Positions 58,459-64,000 of a stretch of 64,000 nucleotides of DNA are shown one piece after another. The stretch spans positions 552,501 to 616,500 of the forward strand of contig NZ_CP018061.1 in assembly GCF_002813755.1 (NCBI RefSeq), read 5' to 3'. A program made the translations under genes and the position numbers. This DNA is from Enterococcus mundtii. GTDB lineage: Bacteria > Bacillota > Bacilli > Lactobacillales > Enterococcaceae. Position 1 is the stretch's first letter. Every line of letters begins with the position of its first letter. The notes beneath the pieces are model-generated. The model had not been told where the DNA came from, made no database searches, and saw only the letters and a program-made list of their open reading frames with translations.

Positions 58459-59397
58459 ATGGCTCAAGAAAACATACTTGCGCAAATGCAACCTCTCGTG
58501 TATCAACAACTTCAACGAAGTTTTGAGCATGGGCGTCTCGCTCATGCTTATCTTTTTGAAGGTGAAAAAGGTACAGGAAAGCATGAGGTAGGCATTTGGT
58601 TAGCACAACATTTATATTGTACGAAGATGAACAACCAACAACCTTGTGGCAGATGCAATAATTGTCAACGGATCCAAAACCAAGAACATCCAGATGTACT
58701 CGTTCTTGCACCCGATGGTCAGTCGATCAAGGTCGATCAGATCCGGCGCTTACAGACAGAGTTTAGTCGTAGCGGATATGAATCAAGGAAAAAAGTATTC
58801 TTGATCCAGGAAGCAGAAAAAATGAATGCGAGTGCGGCCAATAGTTTATTGAAATTTTTAGAAGAACCACCTGGTGATTTTCTAGCGATTTTAGAAACGG
58901 AAGCCATTGGTCGGATCTTACCTACGATCCAATCTCGTTGTCAAACCTTGCATTTCCAAGAATTGTCAAAGGATTCATTGATTCAAAAATTACAAGATCA
59001 GCAAATTTCTGCGGAAAAAGCAAAACTTTTGTCATTCTTGACAAACAGTTTAGGAAAAGCAGTTGAAATCTCAGAAGATGAATGGTTTAATGAGGCTAAG
59101 GACTTGATTTATCAATGGTTTGTCTACTTGGATAAAAGAGATACACAAGCCTTTATCTATGTCCAAAAACGATTGGTGAAAGTATTTAAAGAAAAAAATC
59201 AACAATTTACTGGTTTTTCAATTTTAATGTATTATTATCAGGAAGCTCAAAAACAGGCGATAACATCTGGGGAGTATGGTAAAGTCAAACGGCTGAATCA
59301 AACGATTGAACGTCTTTTGTTAGCAGAACAAAAACTACGTAGCAATGTGAGTTTTCAAGCCGTCGCTGAGCAATTTGTATTACAAACGATTTTTTGA
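58459..59397 (+). CDS. holB: DNA polymerase III subunit delta prime
   Basis: 312 residues, AAA+ fold: FEGEKGTGKHEVG Walker-like loop, zinc knuckle C-x8-CGRCNNC, and LLKFLEEPPGDF with SRCQTL at the sensor 1 region. Clamp-loader partner of DnaX encoded in the same block. RBS AGGAGGAAC. Confidence 0.92.
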   Translation: MAQENILAQMQPLVYQQLQRSFEHGRLAHAYLFEGEKGTGKHEVGIWLAQHLYCTKMNNQQPCGRCNNCQRIQNQEHPDVLVLAPDGQSIKVDQIRRLQTEFSRSGYESRKKVFLIQEAEKMNASAANSLLKFLEEPPGDFLAILETEAIGRILPTIQSRCQTLHFQELSKDSLIQKLQDQQISAEKAKLLSFLTNSLGKAVEISEDEWFNEAKDLIYQWFVYLDKRDTQAFIYVQKRLVKVFKEKNQQFTGFSILMYYYQEAQKQAITSGEYGKVKRLNQTIERLLLAEQKLRSNVSFQAVAEQFVLQTIF

Positions 59398-59436
59398 TTT
59401 GTCAATTTATATTTTGCGTAATCAAGGAGGCCACAA

Positions 59437-60261
59437 ATGGTAGAAGTAGTAGGTGTCCGTTATAGAGATGCTGGTCATGTCTATTATTTTACACCCGGAG
59501 ATTCAGAATATGCATACAATGATAAAGTGTTAGTCGAGTCTCAGCAAACTTTACATATCGCAACGGTTGCTATTCCCAAAAGAGATATTGATCTGGAAGA
59601 TTTACCTGAAACCATCAATCCCATTTTGCATAAAGCAACAACTGCTGAGCTTAAAAAAAGCAACAAAAATGAAGAAGATGCAAAAAAAGCTTTTTTGATT
59701 GCGAAAGAAAAAATTAGAGATCGAAAACTAGAAATGAAAATCGTCCAAGTTGAATATACTTTTGATCGAAGCAAATTGACTTTTTATTTTGCGGCAGATG
59801 GACGTATTGATTTTCGTGAATTAGTGAAAGATTTGGCGGCCGTTTTTCGTACAAGGATCGAATTGAAACAAATCGGTGTTCGGGATGAGGCGAAGATGAT
59901 CGGAAGTATCGGGCCTTGTGGGCGACCACTCTGTTGTTCTTCTTTCTTAGGAGATTTTGTGCCTGTTTCGATCAAAATGGCAAAAGAACAAGGATTATCA
60001 CTGAACCCAACTAAAATTTCTGGCTTGTGTGGTCGCTTGATGTGCTGTCTACAGTATGAAAGTGAAGCATATGAAGCCGCAAAAAAAGAACTCCCTGACT
60101 TTGGGAAAACACTTGAAACTCCTGATGGTAAAGGGAAAGTCGTAGGATTGAATCTGCTTAGTCGCTTAGTTAGTGTGCGACTGAACGGACGGGAGAATCC
60201 TGTTGAATATGAATGGGATGAACTAAAAAATTTCATCCAAGTAGGTGAGATGAATGGATAA
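59437..60261 (+). CDS. ricT: PSP1-domain protein RicT (YaaT)
   Basis: 274 residues. VVGVRYRDAGHVYYF start and C-terminal PSP1 domain with conserved cysteines in GPCGRPLCCSSFLGDF and SGLCGRLMCCLQYE. In B. subtilis it forms the Ric complex with YlbF and YmcA, binds Fe-S and helps RNase Y maturate mRNA. Follows holB; overlaps yabA by eight bases. RBS AAGGAGG. Confidence 0.93.
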   Translation: MVEVVGVRYRDAGHVYYFTPGDSEYAYNDKVLVESQQTLHIATVAIPKRDIDLEDLPETINPILHKATTAELKKSNKNEEDAKKAFLIAKEKIRDRKLEMKIVQVEYTFDRSKLTFYFAADGRIDFRELVKDLAAVFRTRIELKQIGVRDEAKMIGSIGPCGRPLCCSSFLGDFVPVSIKMAKEQGLSLNPTKISGLCGRLMCCLQYESEAYEAAKKELPDFGKTLETPDGKGKVVGLNLLSRLVSVRLNGRENPVEYEWDELKNFIQVGEMNG

Positions 60262-60601
60262 GAGATCATTATATGATGGGTTGAACCAATTGGAGTCAGA
60301 GTTACGAAATACATTGACTGAATTAGTAGAGATGAAACATGCACTGCATGAGATCGTTGAGAAAAATACCACCTTAGAGATGGAAAATCAACGACTACGC
60401 GAACATCTTCGTGAATTGAACCAAGTGGCGCAAGCTCCAGCTGAAAATGCCAAACAGGAACTATCAAAATCCCGAATGAATCTTGAAAAGATTTATGAAG
60501 AAGGATTTCATGTTTGTTATGATTTGTATGGTTCAAGACGTGAAAATGATGAACCTTGTGCGTTCTGTTTAGAAGTGATCTATCGAGAAAGTGGACGCTA
60601 A
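60254..60601 (+). CDS. yabA: replication initiation control protein YabA
   Basis: 115 residues. N-terminal leucine-zipper coiled coil (about 1-60) and a C-terminal zinc motif with HVCYDLYG and CAFC. It binds DnaA and the DnaN clamp and limits replication initiation. The start overlaps ricT. Its place beside the clamp-loader genes is conserved. Confidence 0.95.
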   Translation: MDKRSLYDGLNQLESELRNTLTELVEMKHALHEIVEKNTTLEMENQRLREHLRELNQVAQAPAENAKQELSKSRMNLEKIYEEGFHVCYDLYGSRRENDEPCAFCLEVIYRESGR

Positions 60602-60631
60602 ATCAAAGGATCTAGTGGCTTCTATCACGGT

Positions 60632-60676
60632 CAACGAATACCGCAAAGCATTCTTGTTTTGCGGTATTCGTCGTTG
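60632..60676. other. stem-loop between yabA and rsmI
   Basis: CAACGAATACCGCAAA / TTTTGCGGTATTCG-CGTTG, a long stem without a T tract, so a weak terminator or processing signal at best. Confidence 0.5.
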
Positions 60677-60740
60677 AACTACCAGGATAAATTTTTTAAT
60701 TAGAGTAGCTTCCTTTACTCTGTTTGAGAAGGAGAATCAT

Positions 60741-61610
60741 ATGTATAACCAAAAGAGCTTTAAAGGAAATCACGTGTTTGGCACACTTTACCTCGTTCCA
60801 ACACCGATCGGAAATTTGGAGGATATGACTGTTCGCAGTGTGCGCACATTACAAGAAGCGGATTTGATCGCAAGTGAGGATACACGCAATACACAAAAGC
60901 TATTGAATCATTTCGAGATCCAAACTGCCCAAAAAAGTTTACACGAACATAATTATAAAGAACGTATTCCTCAATTGATCGACTGGCTAAAAGAAGGAAA
61001 ATCGATAGCACAAGTGAGTGATGCAGGCATGCCATCTATCAGTGATCCTGGACATGAGCTTGTCGTTGCTTGTATCAAGGAAGATATTCCAGTCGTTGCA
61101 TTGCCAGGACCTACCGCAGGAATGACTGCATTGATTGCTTCAGGTCTCGTACCGCAGCCATTTTTATTTCATGGTTTTTTACCTAGAAAGAAAAAAGAAC
61201 AAAAAACAATGTTGGAATCGTTGCGCAATCAAACAGCAACATTGATTTTTTATGAATCACCTTATCGCGTGGCTGCAACGTTGATTAATATGTTAGAAGT
61301 GTTCGGTAATCGTCAAGTTGTGCTTTGTCGAGAATTGACGAAGATCCATGAAGAATATTTACGCGGAGACATTGAAGAATTACTTGCTTATTTAGAAAAA
61401 CAGCCGATCAAGGGAGAATGCTGTTTACTTGTTGAGGGAAGCAACGAAGAGGTCGTACCAAGTGAACAATTTCAAGGTACGTTAAAAGAACAGGTACAAC
61501 AATTGATTGAGCAAGGAGAAAAAACTAACGTGGCAATCAAAACGATTGCAGTCAAAAACGGAATAAAAAAACAAGAAGTTTATCGTCAGTTCCATGAATT
61601 GGATGATTAA
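60741..61610 (+). CDS. rsmI: 16S rRNA 2'-O-ribose C1402 methyltransferase
   Basis: 289 residues, tetrapyrrole-methylase fold (family of RsmI/YraL). LYLVPTPIGNLEDMT, LIASEDTRNTQKLL, and SDAGMPSISDPG lie in order, with VALPGPTA and IFYESPYRV. SAM-dependent modification of the decoding centre. RBS AAGGAGAATC. Strong terminator follows. Confidence 0.96.
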   Translation: MYNQKSFKGNHVFGTLYLVPTPIGNLEDMTVRSVRTLQEADLIASEDTRNTQKLLNHFEIQTAQKSLHEHNYKERIPQLIDWLKEGKSIAQVSDAGMPSISDPGHELVVACIKEDIPVVALPGPTAGMTALIASGLVPQPFLFHGFLPRKKKEQKTMLESLRNQTATLIFYESPYRVAATLINMLEVFGNRQVVLCRELTKIHEEYLRGDIEELLAYLEKQPIKGECCLLVEGSNEEVVPSEQFQGTLKEQVQQLIEQGEKTNVAIKTIAVKNGIKKQEVYRQFHELDD

Positions 61611-61620
61611 CTTTTCATGA

Positions 61621-61673
61621 AAAAAATCGTTCAGAAGATTGCTGTGGTGAACAGTCTTTTGAACGATTTTTTT
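61621..61673 (+). terminator. terminator of rsmI
   Basis: AAAAAATCGTTCAGAAGA / TCTTTTGAACGATTTTTTT. Confidence 0.88.
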
Positions 61674-61727
61674 CTTAGAATCAATTAAGCACGAGGTACA
61701 GCTTCTTTAAAAAACTAACCTCCTAAC

Positions 61728-61756
61728 TTGAAAGGGAACAAAAGTTCGTGTATAAT
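61728..61756 (+). promoter_or_regulatory. dinB promoter with LexA-like box
   Basis: -35 TTGAAA (61728-61733), 17-base spacer, -10 TATAAT (61751-61756). Inside the spacer is GAACAAAAGTTC (61736-61747), the core GAAC-N4-GTTC of the Gram-positive SOS box. LexA bound here would cover the promoter. Confidence 0.75.
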
Positions 61757-61774
61757 GATAGTGGGGTGAGTCTG

Positions 61775-62908
61775 ATGGAATTACAGTTTCCTTTACATAA
61801 TGATACGTCAAGAAAAATCATCCATATCGATATGGATGCCTTTTTTGCATCCGTTGAAGAACGAGATCACCCTGAACTTCGTGGTAAACCCTTAGTGATC
61901 GCCAGACATCCGAGTGATACTGGCGGGCGTGGGGTAGTGACAACAGCTAACTATGAAGCACGTAAGTTCGGTATTCATTCAGCAATGAGTGCCCAAAAAG
62001 CCTATGAACTTTGTCCAGAAGCGATTTTCAAACCGGGAGACCACCAAAAATATAGTGCGATATCAAAAGAAGTCAGGGAGATTTTTTATCGCTATACAGA
62101 CTTAGTCGAACCTGTTAGTATTGATGAAGCTTATTTAGACGTCACGAATAATAAAATCAATTGTAAATCAGCGATCAAGATCGCCCGCATGATCCAACTT
62201 GATATTTGGCAAACGGTGCATCTGACTTGTTCGGCTGGTGTCAGCTATAATAAATTTTTAGCGAAACTTGCATCAGATTTTCAAAAACCTAAAGGAATGA
62301 CGGTCGTCACCCCCGAAGAAGCAGTCGATTTCTTAAAAGCATTATCAATCGAAAAATTTCATGGTGTCGGCAAGAAAACTGTTCCTAAAATGCATGAATT
62401 AGGTATTTTTACAGGAGAAGATCTGTATAAATGCAGTGAAATGATGTTGATCCAACAGTTTGGTAAAATGGGGTATTCGTTGTATCGAAAAGTACGAGGT
62501 ATCCATGATTCGCCGGTCAATGTCACCCGCGAGCGTAAGTCAGTCGGAAAAGAGCATACGTATGGACAACCACTAAGAACAGAAGAAGAAGTTTTAGGTC
62601 AATTACGTCAGCTAGCTGAGAAAGTAGAAGAGTCTCTCCGACGTGTTCAGAAACATGGAAAAACAGTTGTCTTGAAGGTCCGTTATACCGATTATTCTAC
62701 AGTAACGAAGCGAGTGACATTACCAGAATATGTTTATAAAAAAGAAGCGCTGTTTTATCAAGCGAGTCTGATATGGGAAGAGATTTTAGGGATAGAGAAA
62801 GGGATTCGTTTATTAGGTATCACACTGACGAATTTAGATCCGATGACTTATGAGAATATTGTGTTGCCTTTGTGGGAAACGCAAGCGATAGAATCAGAAA
62901 TAGAATAA
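61775..62908 (+). CDS. dinB: DNA polymerase IV
   Basis: 377 residues from ATG 61775; an ATG at 61748 lies within the -10 region and cannot be on the mRNA. Y-family polymerase: IHIDMDAFFASVEERDHPEL, SIDEAYLDVT with the catalytic acidic pair, the helix-hairpin-helix KFHGVGKKTVPKM and a C-terminal little-finger domain starting near SVGKEHTYG. Error-prone translesion synthesis, likely SOS-induced through the LexA-like box. Confidence 0.95.
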   Translation: MELQFPLHNDTSRKIIHIDMDAFFASVEERDHPELRGKPLVIARHPSDTGGRGVVTTANYEARKFGIHSAMSAQKAYELCPEAIFKPGDHQKYSAISKEVREIFYRYTDLVEPVSIDEAYLDVTNNKINCKSAIKIARMIQLDIWQTVHLTCSAGVSYNKFLAKLASDFQKPKGMTVVTPEEAVDFLKALSIEKFHGVGKKTVPKMHELGIFTGEDLYKCSEMMLIQQFGKMGYSLYRKVRGIHDSPVNVTRERKSVGKEHTYGQPLRTEEEVLGQLRQLAEKVEESLRRVQKHGKTVVLKVRYTDYSTVTKRVTLPEYVYKKEALFYQASLIWEEILGIEKGIRLLGITLTNLDPMTYENIVLPLWETQAIESEIE

Positions 62909-62984
62909 AGAATGCTCCATCTTAGACTTTGAGACAAAAGCGAAATTCACTTCTGTCTTGGCCTTTTAGATGGAGCATTCTTTA
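62909..62984. terminator. bidirectional terminator between dinB and nrdG
   Basis: AAGAATGCTCCATCT / AGATGGAGCATTCTTT around a 46-base loop containing ACAAAAGCG...CTTCTGTCTTG. Convergent genes on each side. Confidence 0.8.
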
Positions 62985-63010
62985 TTGTGTTCAATCAAAA
63001 CTGAGTATAG

Positions 63011-63613
63011 TTAAATCAGTTCTTGTTTTTTTATTTGTTCATATGTTTGCGTAGCATCTGTACATTTTTCCCAGATGACGACTTGTTTTTCAGCAAGCGA
63101 TCGTTGCACGTCAATGATGCGCTGATTACTACTTCCACGAAATTGTAATTTGAAATCTCTTTTTGACCATTCAAAACGGCCATCAACAAGAATATCGATT
63201 TTCGAGAGCAGTTCTAGTTTATCTTCCGAATCTTGTAATAATTCATCGAAGGTATAACCGGTCCAAGACCAGATGTCTTTGCTGTGACCAAATTCTTGCC
63301 GGATTCGATCGACTACACGTAGGCAAACATTCGTATTCAAAAAAGGTTCACCGCCTAAGAGTGTCAATCCTTGGACGTAATCATTGCGTAGATCAGCCAT
63401 GATTTGTTCTTCCAGTTCAGCAGTGAATGGTTTGCCGTAACGGAAATTCTGAGCGGCTTTGTTAAAACAACCTTCACAGGCAAATAAACAGCCACTTACA
63501 TATAAGCTATTACGAACACCTTCACCATCCACAAAGTTGAACGGTTTATAATCGGCAATATAGTCATGACTATAATCTTGAGCCAGCCATTCTTTAGGTT
63601 TAGGATTTCTCAT
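63011..63613 (-). CDS. nrdG: anaerobic ribonucleotide reductase activating protein
   Basis: 200 residues. Radical SAM enzyme that makes the glycyl radical in NrdD. Radical SAM cysteines are CLFACEGC (C-x3-C-x2-C), with NFVDGEGVRNSLYVSG upstream and LLGGEPF downstream. nrdD is not in the window; it usually adjoins, and if present would lie beyond the repeat array to the right. A TATAAT -10 (63629-63634, minus) may start a transcript of nrdG alone. Confidence 0.95.
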   Translation of the reverse strand: MRNPKPKEWLAQDYSHDYIADYKPFNFVDGEGVRNSLYVSGCLFACEGCFNKAAQNFRYGKPFTAELEEQIMADLRNDYVQGLTLLGGEPFLNTNVCLRVVDRIRQEFGHSKDIWSWTGYTFDELLQDSEDKLELLSKIDILVDGRFEWSKRDFKLQFRGSSNQRIIDVQRSLAEKQVVIWEKCTDATQTYEQIKKQELI

Positions 63614-63649
63614 AGTAAAACTTCTTTCATTATAAAATGGTATCCGTTA

Positions 63650-64000
63650 TAAAAAATTCTTGAAGGTCGTAGGAGACATAAGAAAATAGCCAGAAGAAGG
63701 GGTGCTATCTCTCGTATGACTTGGAGTTGGACGCTTTTCTTACAACCTTATCTACAGTGTTCGAAAGCCAACTCCTACGATAATAAGTCAAAAGATGAAA
63801 AAATATAGAAAACTATTTTCCCATCTTCTGTCTTATTACTTGGAGCTGAACGACTTTCTCACAACCTTATCTACGGTGTTCGAAAAGCTGACCTTCAACA
63901 TTAAGCTGAAAAATCAAAAAATATGAGAAGCTATTTTCTGATTTCCCATCTTACTGCTCAGGTCAGGACGCTTTTCTCACAACCTTACTTCATATGTTTC
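63650..64000. repeat. tandem array of about 119-bp units
   Basis: Units start at 63723 (GGAGTTGGACGC), 63842 (GGAGCTGAACGA) and 63961 (GGTCAGGACGC), each 119 bases apart; the last runs off the window. The shared core is CTTTTCT(C/T)ACAACCTTATCTAC-GTGTTCGAAA. Unit 1 has GGAGTTGG / CCAACTCC as an inverted pair and each unit has an A-rich half with AAAAATAT...CTATTTT. 63650-63722 looks like the tail of a previous unit. No gene in the stretch. Confidence 0.8.

Noticed and set aside
63650..64000. CRISPR array
   Set aside because: The repeats are about 119 bp, imperfect along the whole unit, with no short constant repeat/unique spacer pattern and no cas genes.

Overview
The window reads as chromosomal DNA of a low-GC Gram-positive coccus, most probably an Enterococcus of the E. 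faecium/hirae/durans type. This is inferred from codon use, strong AAGGAGG ribosome binding sites, conserved Firmicutes gene orders and protein resemblance; no database search was possible. There is no prophage, plasmid or CRISPR array. Most of the sequence is core genome, with a few accessory islets.

Layout. 1-2000: a secreted beta-trefoil protein, a decayed copy of it, a palindromic repeat, tRNA-Thr and tRNA-Asn. 2-9 kb: aminopeptidase C, a fructosamine-kinase-like protein, an acyl-ACP thioesterase, asparaginase, a DUF72 protein, a Cof-type HAD phosphatase and a MazG-like protein. 9-19.3 kb: ezrA, a cysteine desulfurase with thiI (tRNA 4-thiouridine), rex, a valine T-box with valS, folC and a HAD phosphatase. 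19.3-22.9 kb: radC, split inside its metal-binding motif by a 2.8-kb group II intron whose reverse transcriptase gene carries an in-frame stop. 23-32 kb: a cold-shock gene, rpoY-rnjA, a heterodimeric ABC exporter, a gamma-carbonic-anhydrase-like protein, CtsR-controlled clpP, an unknown membrane-anchored protein and a phosphodiesterase. 32-43 kb: miaA-hflX, glnR-glnA, a DUF898 protein, and the conserved block pyrG-fba-murA-rho-rpmE2. 43-54 kb, the most accessory part: an AbiE-type toxin-antitoxin pair, an MFS transporter, a large secreted M60 metalloprotease with FN3 and carbohydrate-binding modules, an orphan PTS IIC with a small membrane partner, and a three-gene SPFH/zinc-ribbon/TPM operon resembling B. 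subtilis ydjI-ydjG-ydjH. 54.7-63.6 kb: the replication/repair block dnaX-ybaB-recR-tmk-darA-holB-ricT-yabA-rsmI, then dinB and nrdG.

Regulation is unusually legible. Visible are a CTP-sensing attenuator before pyrG (GGGC start plus terminator), a T-box with GTA specifier before valS, a CtsR box on the clpP -35, a GlnR box before glnR, a likely Rex box before rex, a LexA-like box inside the dinB promoter spacer, a cre site at the PTS operon start, and two copies of a composite operator on the AbiE promoter.

Two repeat families lie between genes: a dispersed large palindrome (at least five fuller and two partial copies) and a roughly 119-bp tandem unit at the right edge with degenerate relatives upstream of dnaX. 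The best candidates for undescribed biology are these repeats, the PspA-less SPFH operon, the AbiE operator arrangement, the intron in radC, and the secreted beta-trefoil and M60 proteins.
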